Shown: positions 7,896 through 17,513, counted from the stretch's first letter. The stretch: DNA of 64,000 nucleotides from Nitrosomonas sp. Is35 (GCF_033063295.1 NZ_JAWJZH010000001.1:744001-808000); one strand, 5' to 3'. Program-made: numbers and translations. The notes: generated by a model not told the origin, from the letters alone.

Positions 7896-9197
7896 CTACC
7901 CTACGGCTCGTTGGTACGCTTGCAAGCAGCGTTCGCGCGCGAACGTGTGATCAACGATCGGTGCAGGATAATTTAAGGTATGCCAATCGCTCACCCAAGT
8001 TTGAATATACGCGAACTGTTTGTCGAATTTTTCCGTTTGCGCGCTCGGATTAAAAATCCTGAAGTAGGGCGCGGCATCAACCCCGCAACCTGCTACCCAC
8101 TGCCAGTTGCCGACATTGCTCGCCATTTCATAGTCCAGCAATTTTTGCGCGAAATACGCCTCGCCCCAGCGCCAGTCGATGAGCAGGTGTTTGCATAAGA
8201 AACTGGCGGTAATCATTCTCACGCGATTGTGCATGGTGCCGGTTGCATTGAGTTCGCGCATACCGGCATCGACTAGCGGATAACCGGTGGTTCCTTCGCA
8301 CCAGCGCTGGAATTCCGCCGCATCGTTGCGCCATTGAATACGATCGTACTGCGGCTTGAAGCTGCGTTGTGGCGTATGCGGAAAATGCCACAGAATCTGA
8401 CTGAAAAACTCACGCCAGATCAATTCATTGCAGAAAATATCGCTACGGCTGAATGCATGCTGGAATATTTGCCGGATGCTGACCGTGCCGAAGCGCAGGT
8501 GCGGCCCCAGCAACGATGTGGCAGCTAGCGCCGGAAAATCGCGGTCGCGCGCGTAGTGCTGCAACATGTCGTGCTCCAACCGGTAAGCAGGGATGGCCAT
8601 GGCCGAGCGGGTAAAGCCGATATCCGCTAATGACACGTCCGGCAGTGCTACATGTTTGATCAAATTGACCAATTTGGCCGTGGTCGCGTAAGGTGTCAAC
8701 ATCGTCTGGCTGTGCACCTTTCTCCATTTGCGCATGTACGGGGTGTATACCGTATACGCGCCGCCGCCATCCTTGCTGATCTCGTCTTTTTCAAACAGCA
8801 CATGGTCTTTGTAGGTGCGAAACGCTACCCGCTGTGCTTCCAGCCATTGGCGCACAGCCTCGTCCCGTTCACGGGCGTACGGCTCGTAGTCATGGTTGGT
8901 GTAAACCGCGGCAACCGGATATGAACGCAGAATTTGCGCGAAAACTTCCAGTGGTTTGCCGTGATAGAGCGCGAGCGAACTGGCATGCTTTACTTCAAGC
9001 TCGGTACGCAAAGCTTGCAAAGTGTCGTGAATGAACGTGACGCGGGCATCGTCCTGCGGTAATCCGGCCAGAATGGCCGGGTCGAAAATGAAAATGGGTA
9101 AAACCGGGCGTCCCGATGCCAGAGCATGCGAAAGTCCGGCGTTATCGTCCAGACGCAAATCGCGCCGGAACCAAAAAACTGCAAGCGGGGTTGTCAT
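7896..9197 (-). CDS. phrB: Deoxyribodipyrimidine photolyase
   Basis: The product has 433 residues, slightly shorter than the E. coli enzyme (about 470). The N-terminal alpha/beta photolyase domain begins VFWFRRDLRLDDNAGL, a family hallmark. The C-terminal FAD-binding domain contains ELIWREFF, the TGYPLVDAGMRELNATGTMHNRVRMI signature and WQWVAGCGVDAAPYFRIFNP. It repairs cyclobutane pyrimidine dimers with light energy. It follows the TIGR01777 gene on the same strand after 26 bases; the two are probably co-transcribed, a pairing seen in other proteobacteria. The N-terminus of FAD photolyases may bind MTHF or another antenna; this cannot be told here. Confidence 0.92.
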   Translation of the reverse strand: MTTPLAVFWFRRDLRLDDNAGLSHALASGRPVLPIFIFDPAILAGLPQDDARVTFIHDTLQALRTELEVKHASSLALYHGKPLEVFAQILRSYPVAAVYTNHDYEPYARERDEAVRQWLEAQRVAFRTYKDHVLFEKDEISKDGGGAYTVYTPYMRKWRKVHSQTMLTPYATTAKLVNLIKHVALPDVSLADIGFTRSAMAIPAYRLEHDMLQHYARDRDFPALAATSLLGPHLRFGTVSIRQIFQHAFSRSDIFCNELIWREFFSQILWHFPHTPQRSFKPQYDRIQWRNDAAEFQRWCEGTTGYPLVDAGMRELNATGTMHNRVRMITASFLCKHLLIDWRWGEAYFAQKLLDYEMASNVGNWQWVAGCGVDAAPYFRIFNPSAQTEKFDKQFAYIQTWVSDWHTLNYPAPIVDHTFARERCLQAYQRAVG

Positions 9198-9223
9198 GGT
9201 ATTGTTCTGCCGGACCGGAAAAT

Positions 9224-10132
9224 TCAGTGATGGTTAAATAAATCCGCCAATGCCGCCGGTAAATGATCGAATTTGAATTGAAAGCCGTATTCTCCCAGCA
9301 ATCTTTTGGGCGCGATGTGATAACTGTTCAAAGCCAGCGCGGCAGCTTCGCCTAATGCCAGTTTCAGGATAAATGCCGGGGTAGGGAAGAATGCGGGCCG
9401 GTGCAATACGTCTCCAAACGCCGTTGCAAACTCACGGTAGCGCACCGGATGCGGTGACACGGCATTGACCGGGCCCCGGTAGCGGGTATCCAGTGCAGCA
9501 TTGCAGTAGATCGAAACAATGTCCTCGAGATGTATCCATGGCAGCCACTGCTGGCCGTTGCCAACCGGTCCGCCCAAGCCCAATTTGAAAACCGGCAGCA
9601 ATTTTTTCAGCATGCCGCCGTGACCGAGTACCACGCCGGTGCGAATGCTGACCCGGCGTACGCCCCTGCTTTCGATTCTTGCCGCTTCCTGTTCCCAATC
9701 GTGGCAAATGGTCTGCATAAAACTGAGCTGCTCAGGAACGGTATACGATTCATCATAGAGATCATCGCCAACACCCGGATAAATGCCGATGGCGGAGCCG
9801 CAGACAAAGGCCTGCAAACTATCCGGCGCAGCCGCGACCAATTTTCTCGTGCTGAGGATGCGCGAGGCATAAATCTCATGTTTGCGTGCTTTTGTCCAAC
9901 GGCCTTCACCCAGATTCTCGCCCATCAGATTGATGATGATCTGGCAATCGTGCAGCGCTTCGGCGGGTACATCTTGCGTCGCATAATCCCACTCAAATGC
10001 GGGCACATTCAGCAGTTCGCTTGCCTTGCTGCAGTTGCGGCTCAGTACCGTTATGGTGTGTTGATCCTGCTGTAAACGCTGTACCAAATGGCGGCCGATA
10101 AACCCGGTTGCGCCGGTGATCAATATGTTCAT
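9224..10132 (-). CDS. yfcH: TIGR01777 family (YfcH-like) epimerase/SDR protein
   Basis: The product has 302 residues. It starts MNILITGATGFIGRHLVQRL, the NAD(P)-binding Rossmann motif GxTGFIG. It continues with family signatures INLMGENLGEGRWT, VCGSAIGIYPG and RTGVVLGHGGMLKKLLPVFKLGLGGPVGNGQQW, and a C-terminal DUF1731-like end (ALGEAAALALNSYHIAPKRLLGEYGFQFKF). This subfamily has been linked to cell division in cyanobacteria and plants, but the reaction is unknown in bacteria. It is the upstream gene of a probable two-gene unit with the photolyase. Confidence 0.9.
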   Translation of the reverse strand: MNILITGATGFIGRHLVQRLQQDQHTITVLSRNCSKASELLNVPAFEWDYATQDVPAEALHDCQIIINLMGENLGEGRWTKARKHEIYASRILSTRKLVAAAPDSLQAFVCGSAIGIYPGVGDDLYDESYTVPEQLSFMQTICHDWEQEAARIESRGVRRVSIRTGVVLGHGGMLKKLLPVFKLGLGGPVGNGQQWLPWIHLEDIVSIYCNAALDTRYRGPVNAVSPHPVRYREFATAFGDVLHRPAFFPTPAFILKLALGEAAALALNSYHIAPKRLLGEYGFQFKFDHLPAALADLFNHH

Positions 10133-10536
10133 TGTGCCATGCTCATGGGCAGATTAAAGATGAGCTCAGGATACACTCATTCCGGGGTTTTTTCAGTCCG
10201 CCGGTGCATTGAAACTGGTGGAAGGTTCTTACAATTAAAACAACTTTTGTCTGGAGTATCTGAGTGAGATGGCAAGGTATGCGGAGATGATGTATGACCA
10301 TAGTTCATTGGTTTTACAAGAGATATTGTTTGGCATGATATCAATTGCAAGTAATTTTTATAGTGATGATTGGCGTGATTAGACGGGTTTGCAAGGCTTA
10401 GAAGTGTGTCAGTTAACTTTCAACTGCATTTAAAAGAGGCTGTGATGTTGAAAAAAACAATCGGGTGAAATTGATAGTGAACCATCGCAACTCATCAGAT
10501 ATTATTAATGCTGGTAGTCTAAAACCCGGAAAATAT
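10133..10536. other. Intergenic stretch before the DUF262 gene
   Basis: These 404 bases separate the divergent yfcH and DUF262 genes and must hold promoters for both. The half nearer the DUF262 gene is AT-rich. A GTG at 10465 opens the DUF262 frame earlier, but the 24 extra residues look non-conserved. No repeat, RNA gene or attachment site was recognised. Confidence 0.45.
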
Positions 10537-12303
10537 ATGAGCGAACTCAAAACATGTTTTAAACGCGTTGATTATGACCTTGCAGGTTTATTGCATTACA
10601 TAGACATAGGCGACATCGGTTTGCCAGACATCCAGCGTCCTTTTGTATGGTCCAATGCTAAAGTCCGTGATTTATTTGACTCGATGTATAGAGGTTTTCC
10701 AGTTGGCTATTTGCTGTTTTGGGCAAACCAAGCAGTGCAAGGTGTTAAGCAGATTGGCACGGGTGATAAAGCGCACCATGTACCGTCATTGCTTATTGTG
10801 GATGGCCAGCAACGTCTTACCTCGCTTTATGCGGTATTTCGTGGCAAAACGGTACTCGATGAAGATTACCAGGAACGGCGGATTGAAGTAGCTTTCCGTC
10901 CGCGTGATAGTAAATTTGATGTTGCTGATGCCGCCATTCGTCGCGATCCAGAGTGGATTGCAAATATTTCTGAAATCTGGTCATCAGGAAAATCGAGCAG
11001 GAAGCTGATCAATGATTTTATTCATCGGCTATCCAAAAAAACCCCCCTGACCGAAGACGAAGAAGAGGCAATATCACATAATCTTGACCGCTTGTTTGAT
11101 TTGCAAAAGTTTCCTTTTACAGCTTTGGAAATAGCTCCATCTGTGGATGAAGAGCAAGTCGCAGATATTTTTGTGCGCATCAATAGTGAAGGTGTGAAGC
11201 TAAAACAGGCAGACTTTATTCTGACATTGTTATCTGTTTTCTGGGATGAAGGACGCAAGGCACTTGAAGATTTTTGTCGCCAATCTCGCAAAGTGCCAAG
11301 TCAGGGTAGCGGAGCTTCGCCGTTCAACTATTTTATACAGCCAGACCCAGATCAATTGCTCAGGGTATCTGTCGCTCTTGGCTTCGGGCGTGGGCGGCTA
11401 AAGAGTGTTTATCAGGTGTTACGTGGTAAGAACATGGATACCGGCGAGTTTTCAGCCGAAAGACGCGAATCTCAGTTCAAAGTGTTACAAGCGGCGCAAA
11501 CGGAAGTATTGAATGTAACGAGCTGGCATCAGTTTCTCAGCAGTCTTGTGGGTGCCGGTTTTCGTGGCGGAGAAATGATCTCTTCGCAAAGTGCGCTGCT
11601 CTACGCTTATGCTTTTTACTTGATAGGTAGAAATCGTTTTAATGTTGTCGAACATGTATTGCAACGTCTAATTGGTCGCTGGTTTTTCTTCAGCGCTCTG
11701 ACCGGGCGATATAGTAGTTCGCCAGAAACAGTAATGGATGGTGACTTGAACCGTGTGCTTGTAGTGACGAATGGTGATCTTTTCACCAAGATGCTGGAAG
11801 ATATTATGGCTTCGGAGCTGACAAATGATTTCTGGGGAATAACGCTGCCCGCTAATTTGGAAAGTTCATCAGCTAGGAACCCTGAATTGTTTGCCTATAT
11901 CGCTGCTCAAAACAAACTGTCTGCACCTGTTCTTTTCTCGCATAAAAAAGTGCCGGAGTTGCTTGATCCATCGTTAAAGTCAAATAAAAAGCCATTAGAG
12001 CGTCATCATCTTTTTCCGAAAGCTTGGCTTGCAGGGCAAGGTATCGATGATCTGAAAATTATCAATCAGCAGGCTAATTTCGCCCTCATTGAATGGCCGG
12101 ACAATATAGACATAAGCGATACAGCTCCAGCAGAGTATGTACCGAAAATTCGATCCCGTTTCACTGATGAAGCATGGAAGTCGATGCACGAGTATCATGC
12201 ACTACCGAAGGATTGGGAGACTTTGTCGTATCAGGATTTCCTTCAACAACGGCGGAAACTCATGGCTGCGATTATTCGATGTGGTTTTGATTCACTGAAA
12301 TAA
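10537..12303 (+). CDS. DUF262 and HNH domain protein (GmrSD-like, probable defence nuclease)
   Basis: The ATG at 10537 gives 588 residues; the frame is open back to a GTG at 10465. The N-terminal DUF262 (ParB-fold, NTPase-like) domain shows LPDIQRPFVWSNAKVRDLFDSMYRGFPVG and the DGQQRLTSL motif found in GmrS. The C-terminal part carries an HNH-type site: ERHHLFPKAWL followed by INQQANFALIEW. DUF262-HNH proteins include the modification-dependent restriction enzyme GmrSD, BrxU and SspE, which cut modified or foreign DNA. No methylase, helicase or partner gene adjoins it, which fits a stand-alone type IV enzyme. Its richer A+T start region and its isolation between housekeeping genes suggest acquisition. 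Confidence 0.82.
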   Translation: MSELKTCFKRVDYDLAGLLHYIDIGDIGLPDIQRPFVWSNAKVRDLFDSMYRGFPVGYLLFWANQAVQGVKQIGTGDKAHHVPSLLIVDGQQRLTSLYAVFRGKTVLDEDYQERRIEVAFRPRDSKFDVADAAIRRDPEWIANISEIWSSGKSSRKLINDFIHRLSKKTPLTEDEEEAISHNLDRLFDLQKFPFTALEIAPSVDEEQVADIFVRINSEGVKLKQADFILTLLSVFWDEGRKALEDFCRQSRKVPSQGSGASPFNYFIQPDPDQLLRVSVALGFGRGRLKSVYQVLRGKNMDTGEFSAERRESQFKVLQAAQTEVLNVTSWHQFLSSLVGAGFRGGEMISSQSALLYAYAFYLIGRNRFNVVEHVLQRLIGRWFFFSALTGRYSSSPETVMDGDLNRVLVVTNGDLFTKMLEDIMASELTNDFWGITLPANLESSSARNPELFAYIAAQNKLSAPVLFSHKKVPELLDPSLKSNKKPLERHHLFPKAWLAGQGIDDLKIINQQANFALIEWPDNIDISDTAPAEYVPKIRSRFTDEAWKSMHEYHALPKDWETLSYQDFLQQRRKLMAAIIRCGFDSLK

Positions 12304-12428
12304 TCATTACGAGCAAAAAGAAGGCAGCTATAGAATTGCGAATCCGCTAAAAGTAATGAGCACTCTACGAGATCACAAGATTAAAAAATACATACTCAAT
12401 TCGCGCCCTGCCTCATGCTGCCCAAAAC

Positions 12429-12458
12429 TAAAGTAACCGGACCTCCTCTGTTACTTTA
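12429..12458. other. 9-bp inverted repeat (hairpin) after the DUF262 gene
   Basis: TAAAGTAAC and GTTACTTTA flank a 12-base loop. The repeat lies 126 bases after the DUF262 stop and 115 before cobS. It has only a short TT-ATT tail, so it may be a weak terminator or a regulator site. No cobalamin riboswitch box was recognised around it. Confidence 0.4.
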
Positions 12459-12572
12459 TTAACATGCAGGTTTGTCAGAAAAAATGACTTGATATAATGT
12501 GGTGTGGCTTGGATTCTGTTCCCTGATGCAGTCACTAGCGAAAAAAACCGGTTGCCGCTACACTCAACTCCC

Positions 12573-13364
12573 ATGACGATCCCGTCGCACACTCCTTCTC
12601 CGAATCGCCCTTTTCTCCAGCAGGAATGGCGCAGCTTTTTACTCGCGATCGGTTTCTTTACGCGCATTCCAGTCCCCGATTTGCCGGATTTTCAAGAACA
12701 AGAGCTGAATCTGGCGGCCAAGTATTTTCCTCTGGTGGGCATCATGGTGGGGGCTTTTGCCGCCCTGGTGTACATGCTTGCCAGTACAGTGTTGCCGCAG
12801 GACATTGCCGTGCTGCTCAGCATGGTTGCCACTTTACTGCTCACCGGCGCTTTCCACGAAGATGGCTTGACGGATGCAATCGATGGTCTGGGGGGTGGCT
12901 GGGAAAAGGAACAAGTGTTGCATATCATGCAAGATTCCCGGATTGGCAGCTATGGTGCGGTGAGTATTGTCATGGCGCTGTTGTTAAAATTTACCGCGCT
13001 GACGCATTTTTCGCCGCTGCTGATACCGGCTGTGCTGATTGCAGGCCATGGTGTGAGCCGTTTTTGTGCGGTGTTGGTGATGGCGACGCAACGCTATGTG
13101 AAATACGCTGGCAAATCCAAACCGCTTGCGACCGTAATGCCGCCTACCCATCTGTGTATTGCCGCTTTATTCGGTTTATTGCCGCTGTTTTGGTTGGATT
13201 ACTCCTGGTATTTGGGCTTAGTGCCGGTAGTGGCTGTCTGGGTATGGTTTAGCCTCGTGATAAAAAAGCGCATCGGCGGCTATACTGGCGATTGTTTGGG
13301 CGCGATGCAGCAGCTCACTGAAATCGCTTTTTATCTGGGCGTGTTGGCCTGTACGGCTATTTAA
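12573..13364 (+). CDS. cobS: Adenosylcobinamide-GDP ribazoletransferase (cobalamin synthase)
   Basis: The ATG at 12573 gives 263 residues, the usual size; the frame extends 69 bases upstream without conserved sequence. It is a polytopic membrane protein with the family stretches FFTRIPVP, AAKYFPLVGIMVGA and the metal-binding GAFHEDGLTDAIDGLGGGW (about residues 88-106), then QDSRIGSYG. CobS joins adenosylcobinamide-GDP and alpha-ribazole in the last step of the nucleotide loop assembly of vitamin B12. No other cob gene lies nearby. Its stop overlaps the stop of zapE on the other strand by four bases. Confidence 0.93.
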   Translation: MTIPSHTPSPNRPFLQQEWRSFLLAIGFFTRIPVPDLPDFQEQELNLAAKYFPLVGIMVGAFAALVYMLASTVLPQDIAVLLSMVATLLLTGAFHEDGLTDAIDGLGGGWEKEQVLHIMQDSRIGSYGAVSIVMALLLKFTALTHFSPLLIPAVLIAGHGVSRFCAVLVMATQRYVKYAGKSKPLATVMPPTHLCIAALFGLLPLFWLDYSWYLGLVPVVAVWVWFSLVIKKRIGGYTGDCLGAMQQLTEIAFYLGVLACTAI

Positions 13365-14572
13365 CGTGTTGCATCAATGATTTTGCCGTGACCTCTGGTC
13401 AGATAATCTTCCGATTGCATTTCCGTCAAGCGTGAGACCGTGCGCTCAAACTCAAAACCGGCATCGCCATCGCTGTACAGCGAAGGCAGCGGCACGGCGG
13501 CGGAACAGAGGAATTTGACGCCATGTTCGTACAATGCATCGATAAAATGAATGAAGCGCCGGGCTTCATCGCTGTTTTCCTTGGTGAATTGCGGGATCGC
13601 GACCATGATGACGGTGTGATAGGCGCGGGCGATGGCGAGATAATCGGCGCTGCCGAGCGGATTTGCGCACAAGCGTTTAAACGAGAAAACGGCCACGCCG
13701 CGCGCCGCTTTCGATACAAACAAGCGGCGTCCCTGCACGATCAGTTCTTCGCTCGGCACCTTGGCGCGGTCCTCCACGCGGCGGTCGGTGAGGCGGAAGA
13801 ATGCCGCCGATAACTGCGCAGTGGTTGCCGCATTGATGGGGAAATAATAGGTTTCCGCGCCTTGCAAGCGGTTGTAGCGATAATCGACCGGTCCTTCGAG
13901 CGGAATAATATCCAGCCTCTCCTTGATCTGCTCGATAAAAGGCAGAAAGCGCTGGCGGTTCAAACCATTCTTGTACAGGTCATCGGGTAGGCGGTTGGAT
14001 GTTGCGACCACCACCACGCCCTGGGCGAACAATTCCTTGAACAGCCGCGTCAACACCATGGCATCGGCGATATCGGTGACTTGCAATTCGTCAAAGCACA
14101 AAAGTTGTGCTTCCTGGATGATTTTCCGCGCAATAAACGGCATGGGATCGTCATCGTTGGCGCGTCCGCCTTGCTGGATCTTTTCGCGTGCGGAAAGCTC
14201 GTGCCAGGCTTTGAGCCGTGCGTGAATATCCAGCATGAATTCGTGGAAATGCACGCGCCGCTTGGCTGTGACCGGCGCCACCGCATAAAACAGATCCATC
14301 AGCATCGATTTGCCGCGCCCGACACCGCCGTAGAGATAAATCCCTTTCGGCGCCGGTTTGCTGTTGTTTAGCCAGCCGAACAATACCGTCGATAAACGCG
14401 ATCTGGAGCGCTCGCCGCGCGTGTGTCCGGCCGGGAGATCGATCAATTCCCGGTACAGACGTTCGAGTGCGGCTACCGCATTGGCTTGACCGGCATCCGG
14501 CTTCAGCTCGCCCGCTTCGATCAGGGCATGGTATTCCGTTTCGGGGCCGTTTTTTTGTGATGCTTGTGACAT
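13361..14572 (-). CDS. zapE: Cell division protein ZapE (AFG1-like ATPase)
   Basis: The ATG at 14572 (MSQASQKN) is preferred to one at 14632 because the latter overlaps ampG. The product of 403 residues has Walker A GGVGRGKSMLMD (about 100-111), Walker B LCFDELQVTD and the AFG1 signatures RVHFHEFMLDIH, VVVATSNRLPDDLYKNGLNRQRFLPFI and FSFKRLCANPLGSADYLAIA. ZapE binds FtsZ and affects the Z ring under low oxygen or heat in E. coli. It is the last gene of xthA-ampG-zapE and starts 17 bases after ampG. Confidence 0.92.
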   Translation of the reverse strand: MSQASQKNGPETEYHALIEAGELKPDAGQANAVAALERLYRELIDLPAGHTRGERSRSRLSTVLFGWLNNSKPAPKGIYLYGGVGRGKSMLMDLFYAVAPVTAKRRVHFHEFMLDIHARLKAWHELSAREKIQQGGRANDDDPMPFIARKIIQEAQLLCFDELQVTDIADAMVLTRLFKELFAQGVVVVATSNRLPDDLYKNGLNRQRFLPFIEQIKERLDIIPLEGPVDYRYNRLQGAETYYFPINAATTAQLSAAFFRLTDRRVEDRAKVPSEELIVQGRRLFVSKAARGVAVFSFKRLCANPLGSADYLAIARAYHTVIMVAIPQFTKENSDEARRFIHFIDALYEHGVKFLCSAAVPLPSLYSDGDAGFEFERTVSRLTEMQSEDYLTRGHGKIIDATR

Positions 14573-14589
14573 GGATGAATGATGGTGGT

Positions 14590-15966
14590 TTATTCGCTGG
14601 AATGGGCAAATGTTGCTTGTCCAGCCAGCCAAACCAGGATTAATACCGGCAGGCCCAATAGCGCAGTGGCGATGAAGAAGCTTTCGTAACCGTAAGCGTC
14701 GACGAATTGACCGCTGAAACCGGCGATGAACTTCGGCAACAGCAGCATCACCGAGCTGAATATCGCATATTGAGTCGCCGAATACGCTGAGTTGGTCAAG
14801 CCGGACAAGTAAGCGATAAAAGCACTGGAGGCGATACCGGCGGAAAGATTATCGGCCGAGATGGTAAACACCAGCCCGCTGACATCGTGGCCGCGCCCGG
14901 CTAGCCAGACAAACAGCAAATTGGTCGCGGCGGATAACACGGCACCGAGAAACAGTGTGCGCATGATGCCGATTTTTGCCGTCAGCACGCCGCCGATCGC
15001 GGCTCCGGCGATCGTCATGATCACGCCGTACACTTTGGAGATCGTGGCGACTTCGTCCTTGCTGTACCCCATATCGACGTAAAACGGATTGCTCATCACG
15101 CCCATGACGACATCGGAAATGCGGTAGATGGCGATCAATCCCAAAATCAACAAAGCCTGCCGTCCATGCCGCACGATAAAATCGCGGAATGGCGCGATCA
15201 GTGCGCCGTACAGCCACACCAGCAGATTGCCGATGCGTGCAGGCAATTGCCACTTCGCAATGGCTTGGCGGGCGATTTTCTCATTGTCGGAAAGCAACCG
15301 GCTGTACGGCACATCCGGTTCGCGGATGATCAGCGTCGTAATCATCCCGACCGCCATGCTGACCGCCATCACCAAATAAGCGAAGCGCCACGGCGCGTGG
15401 TCGTAAGTATCGGCCGTTGTATCAATCGCAGCGGCGATCCACAGCACACCGGCGGAAGCCAGAATCATCGCGATACGGTAACCGGCTTGATAAGTCGCTG
15501 CCATCGCGCCTTGTAATTCCACTGCGACGGCTTCGATGCGGTAGGCATCCAACGCGATGTCCTGAGTCGCCGAAGCAAACGCCACCGCGAGCGCGAAGAA
15601 AACTAAATGTGTCAGATTGGTGGCCGGGTCGGTCACGGCCATGCCCATCAGCGCGCAGGTAATGATGATTTGTGACAGCAACAGCCAGGCACGGCGGCGG
15701 CCCAGCCAGCGTGTCAGCAGCGGCAGCGACATGCGGTCGACCAGCGGCGACCATAGCCATTTAAAGCTGTACGCCAGGCCGATCCAGCTCAAATAGCCGA
15801 TGGTTGCGCGGTCGATGCCTGCTTCGCGCAGCCAGAACGACAACGTGCCCATGATCAGCAGCAGCGGCAGCCCGGCGGAAAATCCCAGCGACAGCATGCC
15901 AAGCACGCGCGGGTGCGTGTAAACCCGCAGCGCCTGCAACCAGCTGGACGGTGCCTGAGAAGTCAT
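14590..15966 (-). CDS. ampG: AmpG-family muropeptide permease (MFS)
   Basis: The product has 458 residues with 12 or more predicted membrane helices. The opening (RVLGMLSLGFSAGLPLLLIMGTLSFWLREAGIDRATIGYLSWIGLAYSFKWLWSPLVDR pattern) is characteristic of AmpG. AmpG imports GlcNAc-anhydroMurNAc peptides from the periplasm for cell-wall recycling, and in many bacteria it feeds the signal for AmpC beta-lactamase induction. No ampR/ampC is present. The gene overlaps the upstream xthA by four bases (ATGA), so the two are translationally coupled. Confidence 0.92.
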   Translation of the reverse strand: MTSQAPSSWLQALRVYTHPRVLGMLSLGFSAGLPLLLIMGTLSFWLREAGIDRATIGYLSWIGLAYSFKWLWSPLVDRMSLPLLTRWLGRRRAWLLLSQIIITCALMGMAVTDPATNLTHLVFFALAVAFASATQDIALDAYRIEAVAVELQGAMAATYQAGYRIAMILASAGVLWIAAAIDTTADTYDHAPWRFAYLVMAVSMAVGMITTLIIREPDVPYSRLLSDNEKIARQAIAKWQLPARIGNLLVWLYGALIAPFRDFIVRHGRQALLILGLIAIYRISDVVMGVMSNPFYVDMGYSKDEVATISKVYGVIMTIAGAAIGGVLTAKIGIMRTLFLGAVLSAATNLLFVWLAGRGHDVSGLVFTISADNLSAGIASSAFIAYLSGLTNSAYSATQYAIFSSVMLLLPKFIAGFSGQFVDAYGYESFFIATALLGLPVLILVWLAGQATFAHSSE

Positions 15967-16736
15967 AACAGGTGGTCGTAATCGACGATCAACGGCGCAT
16001 GATCGGAGAAGCGTTCGTCTTTGAAAATCGAGGTGCTACGGGCTGTTTGCGCGATGGCGGGTGTGGCGATCTGATAATCGATACGCCACCCGACGTTTTT
16101 CGCCCAAGATTGGCCACGATTCGACCACCAGGTGTACTGATCGGGTTCGGTGTTCAAGCGGCGGAATACATCGACAAAACCGATTTCATCGAACACATTC
16201 GTCAGCCAGGCTCGTTCTTCCGGCAGGAATCCGGAGTTTTTCTGATTCGAACGCCAGTTTTTCAAATCGATTTCCTTGTGCGCGATATTCCAGTCACCGC
16301 ACAAAATGATTTCCCGTCCGCTGGCCATCAGGCTTTGCAACACCGGAAGAAATTGCTCCAAGAAATAGAACTTTGCCGTTTGCCGATGCTCACCGCTGGA
16401 GCCGGACGGCAGATAAAGCGACACGATGCTCAGATTGCCGAAATCCGCTTGTAAAAAACGGCCTTCGGCGTCGATATCTGCAACGCCGATGCCTTCGACG
16501 ATGCGATCCGGTTTTTTGCGCGTATAAATGCCCACACCGCTATAGCCTTTCTGCTCGGCGCAATGAAAATAACCGCGATAATCGTCCGGCGCTTGCATCT
16601 CGGCGGAAAGATCGGGTAACTGCGCTTTCAATTCCTGCACGCACACCACATCCGCGGTTTGTTGGGCCAGCCAGGGGAAAAAGCCTTTTTTCGCCGCCGC
16701 GCGGATGCCATTGAGGTTAAGCGTTATAATTTGCAT
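15963..16736 (-). CDS. xthA: Exodeoxyribonuclease III
   Basis: The ATG at 16736 gives 257 residues starting MQIITLNLNGIRAAAKKGFF, the normal family start; the upstream extension crosses the pyrE promoter and is not used. The EEP-fold nuclease motifs are present: LNLNGIRA, QELKAQ, GYSGVGIYTRKKP, CGDWNIAHKEIDL, GFVDVFR and the catalytic SDHAPL at the end. It removes abasic sites and 3'-blocked ends in base-excision repair. It leads a three-gene minus-strand operon with ampG and zapE and diverges from pyrE with 27 bases between the starts. Confidence 0.93.
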   Translation of the reverse strand: MQIITLNLNGIRAAAKKGFFPWLAQQTADVVCVQELKAQLPDLSAEMQAPDDYRGYFHCAEQKGYSGVGIYTRKKPDRIVEGIGVADIDAEGRFLQADFGNLSIVSLYLPSGSSGEHRQTAKFYFLEQFLPVLQSLMASGREIILCGDWNIAHKEIDLKNWRSNQKNSGFLPEERAWLTNVFDEIGFVDVFRRLNTEPDQYTWWSNRGQSWAKNVGWRIDYQIATPAIAQTARSTSIFKDERFSDHAPLIVDYDHLL

Positions 16737-16763
16737 CTTTTTTATTTCGGGATGGTTAAGTGT

Positions 16764-17408
16764 ATGTCCGATTTCCGGCAAGCTTTCATTCAATTCGCCA
16801 TCGAGCGCAACGTGCTGTGTTTTGGCGAATTTAAAACCAAAGCGGGGCGCATGTCGCCGTATTTTTTTAACGCAGGGCTCTTCAACGATGGCGAAGCCTT
16901 ACGCAAACTCGGGCAATTTTACGCCAAAGCGATCGCCGATGCCGAGCTTCCGTTCGATACCCTGTTCGGTCCCGCTTATAAAGGTATCCCGTTGGTCAGC
17001 ACCATCGCTATCGCGCTGGCGGAAATGGGCAAGAACTATCCATTCTGTTTCAATCGCAAGGAAGCCAAGGATCATGGCGAAGGCGGCGTACTGGTCGGCG
17101 CCCCGATGCAAGGCCGTGTGCTGATCGTAGACGATGTGATTTCCGCCGGTACCTCGGTGCGCGAATCGGTCGAACTGATCAAAACTGCCAACGCAACACC
17201 CGGCGGCGTCGTGATCGCGCTCGACCGCATGGAGCGCGGTACCGGCGAGCTTTCTGCGGTGCAGGAAGTGCAGCAGAAGCACGGTCTGACGGTCACACCG
17301 ATCATCGATCTGGACGATCTGGTCGCTTATTTGCATCACCATCTGGAACTGGCGCAGCACTTGCAGGCGGTGCAACGCTACCGGGATCAGTACGGCGCGA
17401 ATTATTAA
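16764..17408 (+). CDS. pyrE: Orotate phosphoribosyltransferase
   Basis: The ATG at 16764 gives 214 residues, the usual length. The start MSDFRQAFIQFAIERNVLCFGEFKTKAGRMSPYFFNAG and the PRPP-binding loop VLIVDDVISAGTSVRES (about 121-137) are diagnostic, as are GPAYKGIPL and FNRKEAKDHGEGG. PyrE converts orotate and PRPP to orotidine monophosphate in pyrimidine synthesis. It stands divergent from xthA, an arrangement seen in many beta- and gammaproteobacteria. The neighbour downstream is an unrelated PEP-CTERM gene. Confidence 0.95.
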   Translation: MSDFRQAFIQFAIERNVLCFGEFKTKAGRMSPYFFNAGLFNDGEALRKLGQFYAKAIADAELPFDTLFGPAYKGIPLVSTIAIALAEMGKNYPFCFNRKEAKDHGEGGVLVGAPMQGRVLIVDDVISAGTSVRESVELIKTANATPGGVVIALDRMERGTGELSAVQEVQQKHGLTVTPIIDLDDLVAYLHHHLELAQHLQAVQRYRDQYGANY

Positions 17409-17513
17409 TTGCATTTTTCGCTACCAGGTTTGACTCTGCATTCTTCTTTCGCTACATTAACTTCTCGCAACAAAGTGTTTATTTTTAAAAAACTTTCCAT
17501 AAGGAGCGTTTCA

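Noticed and set aside
12304..12572. Cobalamin riboswitch before cobS
   Set aside because: No B12 box or conserved riboswitch elements were recognised; the only structure is a simple inverted repeat.
17428..17446. Possible sigma-54 promoter before the PEP-CTERM gene
   Set aside because: GG and GC are present but the spacing is 9, not 10, and the flanking bases do not fit the consensus.
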